In this document: positions 1 through 12,399 of the stretch, piece by piece
Layout of the letters: every line of letters begins with the position of its first letter
How positions within the stretch are numbered: position 1 is the stretch's first letter
DNA from: Eonycteris spelaea
Taxonomy: Eukaryota; Chordata; Mammalia; Chiroptera; Pteropodidae
Direction: 5' to 3'
Length of the DNA stretch: 64,000 nt
Assembly: GCA_003508835.1 (NCBI GenBank)
Contig: PUFA01000022.1
Span: 8,246,001 to 8,310,000, forward strand
Made by a program: the position numbers and the translations under genes
Notes under the pieces: model-generated
What the model saw: the letters and a program-made list of their open reading frames with translations, nothing else
Database searches by the model: none
Told to the model about the DNA's origin: nothing

Positions 1-3000
1 GGGACGTGTATCCAGTGAAAACGTATCCCCTCCTGAAAGACCAAATAGACACCTTTGCTGACAACGTTAACCACAGTATGCTAACAAAACAGTCTCCGTG
101 TGAAAGCATTCAGCAGATACAATATTTTGTAAAGAAGAATGGTTAGAAAAAGGATCCTTTTTGTTCTTTAGGCGATTCATACAGATATGTAAAGAACATG
201 TAAAATTTTACTAGCGTGGGGTTAAAATAAATTCACATTTATTGTGACGAGTGCATTATAAAGGTTCTCATTCCCCAGTTAGCAAGAGGGAGTGTATTGT
301 TTCGGTCAGGTTAAACCTAGGTATTGGACATTTGGAAGGTATCATTGCGATATCAGGGAACTCCATCCAGTGAACATTTTCTACTGACATGGTCCATTAT
401 ATTCAAAGGACCATTGAAGCAAGCAGAAATGCTGGTTCTAATTTTCCTGCTGTAAGAGGATGTCTATTAGAAGATTCCCTTGGATTTTCTATGAAAGGAA
501 CTAGGTATATATTTTTCTACTTCCATATGCTTCCTCTGTAAATAGAGGCAAAATCCCAAATCAAGAATTGGGACTCACGACCTGTTATCTCATTCACATG
601 ATTCCTCATAGACATGCTCTGCATTCGCCCTAGAAACAAGATCATCACCCGTAAGACCCATGAGTGCCATACTCCATCATAGACATTGGACTTTACCATG
701 TTTTTAAGTCATTGAGAAGAAAGGAGCTTAAATTGATTGAGAGAGACATATAAGGCCAAAGTATAAAGGCATTTTTAAAAGATGGACTACTTTATAACCA
801 TTCACAAAAAGAAAGAAATTAGAGTTAGTTTTTTCCCCACGGCCCCTGTATCACCATATGAGAACCAGCACAACTCCGCCGAGTGGCACGTGTGGCACGT
901 GTACGTAGGTGTGTGTGTGTTTGCACTCATTCCTACACTCATACAGATAGCTATATGCCTGTATAATATATACCCTATAACTTGGTTCTTAGCAACAGTA
1001 TTTACAGTCTTACATCAGCAATTTATTCATCTCCCCTGGGAGACATGTTAATTGCTCTATTATACTCACGGTTTCTATATAACCCAGTCTTCAAATGAGC
1101 CACATTTAAAATTGGCAGTGTTAACTTACACCTGCAAAAAGGTGAGCATCTTTCTTCCAGCCTGGGAGTAGCGGGCTGTTTCCCGCACATGGTATGCCTA
1201 CAGAATAACATTTTCATTTGCTTTGATTATCATGCAAAACCACAAGGCACGATTTTGTGTTAAAAAATTTACTAAAGAACTCTAGGGAAAAATAATGGCT
1301 TTCACAAAGTAACCACATGCTGGACAGAATGTTTATTTAAAACAGTTGTTTGAATACATATGAGGCACAATGACCAAAATTACAGAATTATCCTGCTTGT
1401 AAATTCATCCTTCCATTATTTAGATAGCATTTGCCAACTCGAAAAATACAACAATTTTTATCTTTGTTAAGATATTTTATCATGGGGACTATATTTGTAT
1501 AAGATGAATAGATAACATTCAGCTACTTGTGAATCATCTCACTCTCACACTTAGTGAAAGGGGTAGATTAAGTAATTTACCGCTATGTGGGGTAATCTAA
1601 TTCTAGCACACAAAGCGTGTAGTTTAAGGTATTGATTAGTAGCAGTGTGCATTGATCCAAGATGAAGCAGTATTAAATGATTTGAAGCTTTGACCCGTCC
1701 CATGACTTTCGATGTGACATGTTTATCTTCCACCCCAACACCAAGACCATCTTAAAGCTGTGCGCTGGAACGTGAGACAGGCCCTGTCCCTCTTGTTTGT
1801 GTCGCTATCCAGAGTACTTAGGATGCAGCTGGTTCAGAACATACCTGTTTAATAAGTGAATGAGCGAAAAAATAAAATTCAAATATTCATCTAGAATTTC
1901 AAAATGTGGGGGGGGGGGAAGGGAGAGACAGAGCCAGGGAGAATACACTGAGACCCCCTTTTTGACATTAAAAGGTATTCTGATCTCAGAGGTTCTATGA
2001 AATCTCAGCTTTTCTTAGGAGTTATTGAGTTGATCATCTTAAATGATAGATCTAATGGAGTTCCTTTATCAAATAGTTGTATCTTCCCAGAGTTCACATC
2101 AACGACGTGTTTGTTGAGCATCTGTTCTGCGCCTGTAGGTGTTCGGAGAGGGATGGGGCATGTAAGTGGAAAACGATATTTTTTTTATCATTATTCGCAT
2201 AGCATTAAATAAAAATTGTCTTTAACTGCTTCAGCAAATAGTAATATTTTAAGGCATTTCCTAAGAAGTTAAAAAATAAAAACGACAATGTGAAGCTCTG
2301 CTAATAGGTTCAGTTCTTTTTCTATTAGACTAGTTTAATTTTCCTTTCCAGGCCCCGAAACCATAAATAAAATAACAGGCAAGACAGAGAAGTGTTGGCA
2401 TCTTGATCTCATCGCCACCCTTTGTCTTACTAATGCTATAATCGGTCATTCAATATTACGGGTGAGATTAACCTAGATACAAAAAAAAGCACCTCCTTTC
2501 TGTTTATAAATCCAATCAATGCCATGAATAACATGAGTGCACTTAGGAAAGGAAGCCAAGATATGTGAAGCCACTCTGTGAAGATGACTACAAAATAGCA
2601 CAAACTGCTAAAACCCAACATCTGTTTTCCTAATCTAGGTGCCTAGATAAGTAAGGGCTCAGACTCAGAAGAGTTTTCGAGCTATGTCGGTTTGAGTGAA
2701 GAAAATAGATGCACGTATCATCAGCTAATGCCTGGAAACGGCCTGTGAACTTCTGCCAACAACAGCTAATTTGCAACTACGGGGGCTTCGTGAAAATGAG
2801 TTTCCGTCAGCATGGGAGGCACACAGAGCCGTTTGAGAGGAAGGAGAGCATAGTCCCTGCCAGTAGATGCTGGCAGGGGATCGGCAGCCCACTGAGTACC
2901 AGGACTTATCAGCATATTTAATGCCATGAGCACAGACATTGTCTTTTAAAACGTAAGCCGTGTTTTACTGTGTGGGCCGCGGACTACAGAGCAGCCTTTC

Positions 3001-4570
3001 AGGCAGGTGGAAGGCACAGATATTTGTAAAAGTGTGGCACACGGGAAATAGGAATGGAAAGGAGCCAGATATGAGGGCAAAGAGGTGAAAGGCCAGATGT
3101 AAACTTACAAGAAATGTGAGTATGGAATTTTTTTGTAGTATTTTTCTAATTATAAAAGTAACAAATGTTGAATGCGAAAAGAGAAAAAGAAATTTTATAA
3201 AATGAAAAAGTGCGAAGAGACTAAAAGTTATTCTTTACCATCACCACATTTATAGTACTGTTAAAACTGTATTCTAAGATTTTTCTAGAATGTTTAGCTG
3301 AAGAACTTAATGAAAAGAAAGGAATTACCAAGAAAAGAGATGCTGGACAAATCCTTTATAATGAAGATAGTATTAACTTTTCTCCCCCATGTGTGTTATG
3401 AACAACTAATCTGTAAATTAGGGTAATTGCAGCAAACTGCCAAAAATATTATGGAGACTTTCTATTAATTTATAATTTTATCTACATAGTAACAAATACC
3501 TATTTCGAGAATAGTTGCCCATGTGTATATATTGATAGAAATTAACGAGACTATAAGTCAGTTCTAATTACATTAAATGCCTCCGCTTTAAAATAGTTGT
3601 GAAGTGGTGTCGTAGCCGCACGGAAACTTTTCAGTTGTTCGTTAAATAGCCTTACTGCTGCTGCCGTTTAGAGAAGAAATCAATGTATTCAAGGAATGTG
3701 TCGATGAGGTTTAGGTAGGGTGATCAAATGATATATTGACCATTCTTGGATACTTTGGGGACTTGAAGAAGGCACTGTTCGTGATTCCTGGGATAGAGAG
3801 CATCAACTGTGACTGTCACGCAATCTGGGAACCATGTCCATCCTAGGTTAAGAATATCTGGGAAAATCAGATTTTATTCTGGTTTCCTCATCCGCTCTTG
3901 GCCCCGGGTGATCGGGACTGAGTGGTTTTGGGAGGAGGAGTCTTGGTCCCAGAATGCGAAGTCCACTCTTAATCCCTGTTGATGTTACAGCAGGTTTATT
4001 GAAAGGTTCCTCTTTGATCCTTGCTGCCTAATTTGAGGAAGCCCGGTTTTTATCTCAGGGCATGCCGCTCACTGCTAATCCCTGTCTGGCAGTGTTACTT
4101 GGAGAAAACATGACTCCCTCTTGAAGAGGACTGATGAAGTGGAGGCCATCTGGAAAATGTACTCCCCTGGATCCCCATGGATACAGGGTAGAGGCCGTGG
4201 TCTAGGTCCCAGAGTGTAGGTTTGCAGGAAGAATGTGTCTATCTTTAGATTTTTGGATACCAGTACACGCTAGTTTTTATTGTCTACCTCAGCCTAAACT
4301 AAGTTATATAAAGCAGACCCTAAGTTCTTAGTTTTATTGACTACTTATCTTATTTCTAAATATTCTATTAGGTAGTTTCCTAAATCTTTTATTTTTTTTC
4401 ATGATGGACTTTATTTTCATTTTAATTTATATCCTTTCATATGGTTGATCATTTTATAACATATAGTTTATGGTACTTTTTCAGATTCTATCACCTAAAT
4501 TTCTTGAGGTGGATGCCAACACCATTTATTTTGTCTACCACTCTCTTTAGAGTGAATAGTTCTCAATTTT
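1..4570. other. AT-rich unique DNA, no gene recognised
   Basis: No reading frame above about 90 codons and no recognisable exon. Seen directly: an 11-base G run at 1908-1918, two CACGTG E-boxes at 887-892 and 896-901, and scattered A/T homopolymers. Around 3,880-4,260 the sequence is less AT-rich and could be an old LTR or internal retroelement piece, but I could not place it in a family. The rest looks like ordinary intergenic or intronic mammalian DNA. Confidence 0.6.
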
Positions 4571-4578
4571 TCCCTTAT

Positions 4579-4602
4579 TTCTTCTTCTTCTTCTTCTTTT
4601 TT
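4579..4602. repeat. (TTC)n microsatellite
   Basis: A short run of TTC triplets merges into T-rich sequence. It produces an artificial poly-phenylalanine stretch in one forward frame, so the reading frame across 4441-4668 is not a gene. Confidence 0.9.
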
Positions 4603-6813
4603 ACTTTAAGCTCATTAGTAGCTAGTTTTTGTGTGAATGTGTGTTTGCGTGATAATAGGGCTTATTAAGCCTAAGAAGAATTAGTTTCCTTTTGTTTTCC
4701 AGTGGATTTGCACAAGACCTGAGAGGAGAAATTTTTTTTGAAAAGCAGTGTGCATTCGTTGCTACAGCATCGTAGAGGCTCGATCCCAAAGGGCTTAATC
4801 AAGCCTTTCCGGTGATTTTAGTTTCCGGCCTGGGATCCTTTAAGGTACTCTCAATTCTGAATCCAAGGTCGTGTAGTTCAGGCTTAAAGTTATATCCTCA
4901 GCCCCAGGGTCCTGGGTCTCTAGGAGGATTTCTCTTCCAGCTGCTTGCATCTCATGGGCTCGTGACCTGGTCCGCAGTCCTTGCATAGGCATAGACACTC
5001 TGGGTTTTTCCACGAGGGCCACTATCTGGTCCATCCTTCCCCTGGGTTCCCACACTGTCTGCTCTCCAGCACTGGCGAGTCCCTTTACATTATACATATA
5101 GCTTTACAGTTAACTCATTTCCCATTTAAAAACAAAAGCACAGCTTGCCGCCAGCGTTCATTTTACATCACATGTACGTTTCCTAGGATTTGACATTTTC
5201 AGCAGAGAATTACTGTATTTTGTAAACGGAAATCGCACAACTGAAAACAGAATGCTACAAAGAGAAGGATGTCATTTGTTTCCAAACACTATCGATACAC
5301 TAGAGTGATGTGAAAATAATCATAAAAGCAAGATATTCCGTGGCAAACTTTGGGGGAAAGGTTAGGACTGTGATGCGTGAGTTCTCTCGGGGTAAATGCT
5401 ATAGTCACGAGTGCTGCTGGCGACTATTCTGGGGCAAATGGGAAAGGGGTTCATTGTTTTGGAATATTTAGAAGCTATATATATATATATCTATAGATCT
5501 ATATGTATATCTATATTTATGTATATATATGTACCAAGAAGGTAGAAAGTACCTCAGTCTACCAACTTTATGGAATTTAACTTTTCCTCACCATTTTTCC
5601 TGTTGTTAGTTTTATTACCCTTTTTAGATGTGGGCGGGAAAACTCTATTAAACATAATATAAGACTGCCTTTCATTGTCAATTTTTTAATCAAAATCAGA
5701 GTTCTTCTGATTGTATTAGTATTCTTTTAATGATTTCTAAACCCTTGTAGAGGGATGCTACATGTAAGTGTTTTCAAGATAGTATTTTGAACAAAGTAAA
5801 TATTTCCACGATGGGAGACACTGATATAATAGACTCATTATTTGATAATTATGTGAACACTCAATAAATCCCTACGTGAAACCTAATTAGAACACTTACT
5901 TTCAAAACTCTCAATGAATATACTTTTTGCATTTGATTAGATAATTTCAGAAATGAATCATTATTTAAAACTCCTCAGAACCTTTAAAAAATGTTGAATC
6001 AGGGAAAGTCTTATGGGGGAAACTATTGTATTAAGTATTTTGTATTATTACATACATAGGTATTACTAAGTATAATGACAAAATACTCAATCTCTGTTCC
6101 TTAATTATATCAATTGAATTTACTAATTACATTAATATTAGCAACCCATATATGTAATGCAAAACAATGTTAAATCCTATCAAAACTGGTAAAGATACAA
6201 AGCTTCATCACACAGAAAATTACCTGTGTAATAGACACCATGAGAATTATGTGCTTTGGGTATTTTGTAAATTTTCATTAATAATTGTTTGTTCTAGTCA
6301 TAGTTTATTTTTTAAATAAATGGAATATATGTAAATATTTAACTCACCAATTGGAGTGGATTTCAAAAATATTTGAGATAGAGTCTATATTTTGAACCCT
6401 CTGACAGGTTATGTAAAACCGAATCATACTTGAGCTTTAAAAATAAAAAGCCTCTCTGACTGAAGACTATTGTCAGAAATCTGTATGATAAAGGAGAAAA
6501 AAAGGAAATATTACAAATCCGAATATATGAGGAGAAAGTATCGGGTAGAGGACAAATATAACTACTTCAAAACTTATTTCTCTATGGCATAAAACTGAAA
6601 ACGGTGACTATAATTTCAAACACAGCACGTGTGACAAGTGAAATATTGTACAATCAATCAAGAAGCTATTTCAGTTTGAGAACAGTACGGTGTGTGTAAA
6701 TCTCTTTATAGGGACTATCCATGGTCCTCAGAAAGGTAATAAGGGTCAACGTCATGATTTTCTCACTATCATCATCATGGTCTTTATCATCAGTAATCGA
6801 GGGCCAGGAGTAT
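4603..6813. other. AT-rich unique DNA, no gene recognised
   Basis: No gene or confident repeat was seen. It includes a TA-rich patch listed separately. From about 5,560 to 6,700 the sequence is very AT-rich with dense stop codons in all frames, which is typical of a mammalian gene desert or large intron. Confidence 0.55.
5475..5531. repeat. AT-rich (TA)n / TATC-like simple repeat
   Basis: Alternating TA dinucleotides grade into imperfect TATC and TATG units. This is a degenerate simple repeat with no associated gene. Confidence 0.85.
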
Positions 6814-7020
6814 GAAGTGGGAAGGACAGAGCCTCATTTCCCAAGAACCCACTTCAAGTCCTGGTTCCATTCACTTCTTAACTATATGGTCTCAGGTTAG
6901 GTCGCAAAGTCCCTGCATTGTTTCCTTCCAAAAATAGTATTGATAACAATGCCTGCCTTACTAAACTCACAGTGTTACGAGAACCAATTTCTAAAACGCT
7001 TCATAAAACACTTCAAAAGC
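6814..7020 (+). mobile_element. MIR SINE fragment
   Basis: The order of landmarks matches a forward MIR. There is a head resembling a tRNA B box (TTCAAGTCCTGGTTCC), then a degenerate core, then a pyrimidine-rich stretch standing for the 'cctcagtttcctcatc' block, and finally the AAAAT..GATAA..TGCCT segment. MIRs are ancient tRNA-derived SINEs shared by all mammals. The copy is strongly diverged, so its ends are approximate. Confidence 0.65.
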
Positions 7021-7626
7021 ATGCTACATGTTTTTATTATATTTTTGTAAAGGAACAGAAATGAAGTCCCCTTGATATGCTGAGTTTTATGCTAGAAAAC
7101 CCTCAGAGAATAAGACCTTCATTTTACACATAATGTATCTAAAATGCAATGCCATGTCTTCCTATTTAAACACTTAAAATCATGTTTTCCTCTGGTTATA
7201 AATATTAAGCAAGCTCATCTGTCATGTGTGTTGTTCATCACTATATAGAAAGCCATTGTTGAGACAGAGCTATGTTACTTGCTTTATTAGGAGCAGCAGA
7301 TTTTTTTATTTCCATGCTTATTCGGCTGATTTGTCACCCAGCTGGAGTATTCATTATGTACAGCATATCAGAAAATGTTCATGGGTGGCAGAACTTCTGA
7401 GTCTGCATATTTAATTCTTGGTTTCTGTCGCCATTGCCCATGATGTGTGATCATTGTGTGCGTGCATTCGTGGGAGAAACAAGTGGCCGACAACGGTGAG
7501 AAACAGAGGAGGGTTTTACTTCTGCTTACTCTCCGTCTTGTCCCTTTGGTTGCATTTTGCTTCTTCCACACTAATTTTCCATGCCGATGAACTCTCTGGA
7601 GTTGTGCTGACCAATATATGTGTTTA

Positions 7627-7745
7627 TTTAAATTAATCAGATTTAGATAACGCTAAAAGTTGGGTTCCCCAGTCACACTAGCTACGTTTCAAACTCAGTA
7701 TGGCTAGAGGCCACCATACTGAATAGCGACATACAGACTATTCCT
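7627..7745 (+). mobile_element. hAT-Charlie nonautonomous element fragment
   Basis: The stretch 'CAGTCACACTAGCTACGTTT' followed by 'TATGGCTAGAGGCCACCATA' matches the 3' half of the common mammalian hAT MITE whose consensus contains 'actagccacatttcaa' and 'gtggctagtggctac'. The terminal inverted repeat is not intact. Superfamily assignment is firmer than any subfamily name. Confidence 0.7.
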
Positions 7746-9519
7746 AACGTAACCAAAAGAGCCATCACAGCATTACACTAAGGTGTCTGGCGTCGTCCAA
7801 AGGTCTCTCACGGGCACAAATCTGGACCTTGACCCCAAAACACTGGATTTCACTGTCACAACGTTTAGGTTGTGAATTTTCGCTAGGCGGCCTTTTAAAG
7901 CGTCTGCAATGAATTCAGTGTCTTTTCGCAAGGTGGTGCATACTAGTTACCCGAAGACTTTTTGGTTCTCTAGTTGTTCTCGTCTGTAACTCATTCATTC
8001 ACCATTCTATCTTTTCACCAAACACTTTCCTTGGAATGAAGGCACTGAGGAGGAAAAGGTAAGTTCCTAGGGATGTTCAAGGTAATGAGGATAGAGACAT
8101 AATGTTTAAGCAACGTAAAACTATCTGAGATAAATTCTGAACATAGGTTCTGAGAGGCCAAGTTCCAGATCCATTACATTATAAAATGTTACTGCTTCAA
8201 TTCACATATATGGGGTCTTGTTGGTTTTGGTTTTTTTCCAGTAATAAAACTTAAAAGTTGTGTATTGTTGATTTTTTTATAGTTGTCTATGTTTACAAAA
8301 TATACTTTTGAGTAAGGTTCATTAACTTTAAATTCACTGATATATATAGGAATTACTGCCAAATTCAATGATGTATTTTTCGTCCTGGAAAAACCAAAGC
8401 ACATATCATAATGCTCTGAGTAAAGAATGATTTTCAATGCAGTTTGAGAGAACCATGATATAAAAGCAAATGTATTTCCAACCGCAGATATTCGTTATAA
8501 CTGAATTCTTGCAACGCCAAACAAATGGAATAAAAATAAAAGCTCTAATCTCGCCAGTTATTTGGCACAGCATAATGCAAAGGGGAAAAAAAATTTGGCT
8601 TTACTAAACTTAGTGAAATCAGAATTTGCATAAAGATAACTTATTTAATTCTGAAAGGTGAGAGTAAATGGGAAGCTGTCACTATTAATTTCACATATTT
8701 AATACATGGAGCAGTTGTGATTGAGAAGGCTTGGCGAATGTCGAATTATAGTTGCAATGATAATACTGAGAAAGAAGACTAAGCGTGTTGATAGCCTAAC
8801 CAGAAATGTCAGTGGAACTGAAACATGAAGGAGAGAGTGAGAACTAGAATTTTGAAATGATAAAGGAGAAACCAACCAAAGGAAGCTAAAGATATTTAAT
8901 ACTAGAGCAGTAGTCCTGCTATTTCAGAAAATAAATTGCAAATAGTAATGAAAAAGAACTCGATATGTCTCCCTCTCCCCGCGACCCGGGCCCCCTCTCC
9001 TCTTCCCTTCCATGCTGTTCTTCTTACTTCAGAATCATAGAGGAAGGTGAGTGCATAGCTGAGAATGTGTCAGCTGCCCAGAGCGGTTTGTATATTCCCA
9101 AATGGCCATAAACTAGAGGCCTCGTGACTTAAAAATAACTAGAGTTGTGAGCGCTAAATGCCAAAGCTACCTACAGAGGTGGTAGGCTCCGACAGGTAGT
9201 AGGTTAGTACAGGTGAGTTATCTTGAGTGAAGCACAAACCTCAAAAATTTGAAAGCATGAGGAAATGCCTATTTTATAAATTCTTTACTTAATATTTTTA
9301 TTTCTTATTCTCTTTTAACTATAGAAAATAACCATGGTATAAAGATGGACATTTGATACATAGGGAAAATACCCTTGGGTTTCAATGTAATAGATATCCC
9401 CAAGGTTATTACAAAAAAGGAAATATTTACCTGACTCATGGTCTTGGATCTTTATAGATCCCATATCATTCGAGGGATAAAACATATAAAAAGTCACATA
9501 CTGTTCCTCAGCAGACACA
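7746..9519. other. Unique DNA with a possible conserved block, no gene
   Basis: No gene recognised. A C-rich, locally GC-rich spot lies at 8,968-9,010 within AT-rich DNA. The part from 8,490 to 8,770 looks like slowly evolving noncoding sequence, with several TTAAT/ATGCAAA-type motifs and no repeat resemblance, and is discussed as a finding. Confidence 0.5.
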
Positions 9520-9524
9520 TGGTT

Positions 9525-9655
9525 GGCATTTAGGCCACAGCAGCTCTTCACATTGTGGGGATCTCCCCTGCGTTGCCGGGTACTTGACATTCCTGCTACT
9601 GAATAGCAGTGTCCCATCGTCATCCAATGACTAAAAAAGTGATCCTTCTCAACAC
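9525..9655 (-). mobile_element. MER5-type hAT-Charlie MITE fragment
   Basis: In plus orientation, 'CATTGTGGGGATCTCCCCTG' and then a 'CCTGCTACTGAATAGCAGTG' stretch correspond to the reverse complement of the MER5 core ('ttgtgggggctgtcctgtgc ... ctagatgccagtag'). Both terminal repeats are eroded. This explains part of the 130-codon minus-strand frame at 9315-9707, which I do not accept as a gene. Confidence 0.65.
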
Positions 9656-9988
9656 ATACAGCATGTTTCCAAATACTGCCTAGAGTAGGAAGGTGGGCTG
9701 GTTCCACACCATCAAATAAAACTAAGAAGGCTTGCAGAAGAAGAGGGAGCCCTGACTCCCTGAGGGTGTGGGGGTATTCAAAGAGGTGCGAGAGAGGAGT
9801 GAAAGGTGTTGATAGACAATTAATAAGAAACAGAGGAGATAACTATTTTTAGATCAGTGTTCTTCAAGTGATTTCTGCTCTGATTTCTTCACTCACTGTC
9901 AATCAATGTTCCAATGAGTGCTTTTTGGTTTTATCTGTCTATTTATCGGCTTGATTCTCTAGTTACAAAATCACACTGTTGCAAAAAA

Positions 9989-10030
9989 AGAGAGAGAGAG
10001 CGAGAGCGAGAGAGAGAGAGAGAGAGAGAC
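9989..10030. repeat. (GA)n microsatellite
   Basis: A near-perfect GA dinucleotide run with two CGAG interruptions. It creates artificial Arg-Glu repeats in two overlapping forward frames. The clean array suggests it could be polymorphic. Confidence 0.95.
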
Positions 10031-11210
10031 GAGAAATCAACACAGGAGGTACATACAGTAAAAGCGACGGTCCCCCCTCACCTTGTCACCTCTCCTATGC
10101 TACTTCCCAGCAACGTTTCCTTCACTTGATTTTAAATAACCTTTCCAAGAATTATGAGTCTGTATTTTAAGCTCATTTCAAGCTTCATTTCTCTGTGCAA
10201 GGCTAAATCTATCTACGTGGAAAGTTCAAAAGATGTTGTTGGTTCCATAGCTAGATGGGGAAAGGAACATTTCAAGGGGCTAATGATGCCATTTGTTATG
10301 ATATTGCCTTCTCCTCTCCCTGAGGACTTCTAATCTCACACCTGACTGCTCTGGTTTGGGAAAATTGTGTTGTGCAGATCCAGTCCAATTCAATACAATA
10401 AGCATTTTTTTAATTCCCTAGATTTTGTGGTAGTCATATGCAAGGGAGTGAGTGACAGCTCTCAAAATGCTCAGTGTTCAGGTGGATGGACTAACCATAA
10501 CACAACATGACAAGTGCTGCGACTGTGGTTGCTGCTGCCACCCCCTCCACCCCCCTCCAACTCCTAATCAATTCTACATTAGCCCAAGTGTCATCCTGTC
10601 AGGGCTTTTTGGCTCCACTGGGTAATGGGATTCAAATGATAGAAGCTAACAGCCCAAAGGGCTCTAAAAGATCTAAAATTCCAAATGTTTCGTAATTAGA
10701 GAAAATGTGATCCAAAGTGATGATGACCTGTGCATATTTAAGCTTACCATCATAAATGCTTACAAAAGAGGTTTAAAGGGCATCTAAGCAACATATGTGC
10801 ATCTTGCAATGAAGTCCTAAAGAGTATGTGTTCGATTTGTTTCTGTTTTTCTTTTTGATTTTATTTATTTTTCTGTAAAGATGCTCGGTCTGGTGAGATA
10901 GGGAGAAAATGCAATGGAGAATTACCTGGAGTGAAACAGTGATTGGGCTAAGAAGATAATTTAGAGAGGGCTTCTTATCACCCTGTTACGCAAGCATTGT
11001 ATCTTTCTATTGCCTCAGTTTATCTAGTAATTCTCTTCCCCTTAAAGTCTTCAATCTCAAAATGATCACTTTTATGTAAAGAAATTTGATTGAACATTTT
11101 GTAAAAATCCATAAGTTTGGGAAGTGTATTTTAATGATTTATACCTAATATACTTACTTCATTAAAAAGATAATCTGCATGTTATAACCGAGGATGATTT
11201 ACGGTTGATA
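10031..11210. other. Mostly unique DNA; possible L2 tail
   Basis: No gene recognised. A C-rich stretch lies near 10,540-10,565. The segment 10,385-10,500 weakly resembles an L2 3' end in plus orientation (CAATTCAATACAATAAGCAT, then a 'gagtgacagct' part), too diverged to be sure. The remainder is AT-rich unique sequence. Confidence 0.45.
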
Positions 11211-11224
11211 TACAAGAGAAAATT

Positions 11225-11260
11225 AACGCTTCTCAGCCTTTTGGCTAAGAGCAAGTGTAA
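11225..11260 (+). pseudogene. 3'-truncated U2 snRNA retropseudogene
   Basis: The 36 bases match the 5' end of U2 snRNA with few changes (core TCTCAGCCTTTTGGCTAAGA versus TCTCGGCCTTTTGGCTAAGA). The match then stops, before the branch-site-recognition region. The copy is flanked by an imperfect direct repeat: 11,212-11,226 and 11,262-11,276 agree at 13 of 15 positions. This is the known arrangement of U2 pseudogenes truncated at the 3' end and inserted by L1-type retrotransposition. There are no snRNA promoter elements and no Sm site, so it is not a functional U2 gene. Confidence 0.88.
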
Positions 11261-11276
11261 AACAAGAAAAAAGTAA

Positions 11277-12399
11277 GCCATGCAAAAAGTCGTTATTAAC
11301 TAATTGATTATATAGATGACTAAGTCTCATACAGATGAATACACTTGTTTCATTTTTCCCAAGCAATAGCCTTCTGCTTAAAAACTAAGTGAGCTGCTAT
11401 GTACAATAGTGTACTTTCGTTAATATAAATTACTTTCTCCTACAAGCCCTCTAGTAGAAAACCTAGACAACATGACTTGTTGTCTTGTTTTCTTTTTATG
11501 TTAAAACCAAAATTATCAGGAAAAATGGCCGAGTGCCTATTTTCATCGAAACAAATATTACTTAGCAAAATCTCGAAGCTCTGCACGGTCTTCTGTTGTA
11601 TGTAGCTTGGCATCTTCACCAACTAAACTGCAAATGGGATACATGGAAATCATTTTCTACATCCGGAGGCATCTATTCTCTCTTGTTGATGGAATGTCTC
11701 AGAGGCTCTCTTGAGAAAATAAAACACCTTCTCAAATAGGATTAAATAGTTATATACCTCATTGTTTGGGGATATAGCAGAGAAGTATCTTCTAGTAGCA
11801 CTTAGTGTTTATTAAAATCAAGACGACGATGATTGATACAGGCTGCGGTAGAGATTAAGCTCGATCGTTGTTACATCGCTTGCCTCTGCACACCGTGGGA
11901 GATGTTTCTACACCGGATGCACCAGAAATAGGAGCAAATGGTGATTTACATGGCGCACAAAAAGTATGACGAATTAAAACATTTCTGCTGGTGATCGTGA
12001 CTTAATGCGGTTATGCCATCAGGATGCTAGCATGTCAAACCCAGGATGGAAAGTTCAGAGTTAAGTGAGATGAGGCAGTAAGGACTTAGATCTAAGTGAA
12101 AGTTGTTAATGGTTAGGGCTGTATATTTCAAAGATCATAAATCTTTATTTTTCATTGCTGGCATATGCTAAAGTGAGACTGAGAAATGCGTTTTGATTCA
12201 ACTGCACCTTTTTAATAAACATAGTCAAATTTCAGTTTGGAGAGAGTAACTCCAATATGCTCCTCACCCCCCTATCTGAGCAGACAAGCTCACTCCTGTT
12301 TTAATGATGTTATAAAAATAATCAAACATAAACTTGCTTGTTTACCTTCATGAAATCTCCCAGCTCGTTTGCATTTTTACGCGCTCAGCCTCCCTCCAG
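11277..12399. other. Unique DNA, no gene recognised
   Basis: No repeat family or coding segment that I can name. The stretch 12,300-12,400 contains a forkhead-like TGTTTAC in AT-rich context and could be a short conserved element, but this is speculation. Confidence 0.45.

Noticed and set aside
9315..9707. 130-codon minus-strand frame as a possible gene
   Set aside because: It crosses a MER5-type element and AT-rich DNA, has no recognisable domain, and its composition follows the repeat.
9914..10170. Arg/Glu-repeat proteins on the plus strand
   Set aside because: Both frames read through the (GA)n microsatellite.
11225..11260. Functional U2 snRNA gene
   Set aside because: Only the first about 36 of roughly 190 nucleotides are present and there is no snRNA promoter or Sm site.
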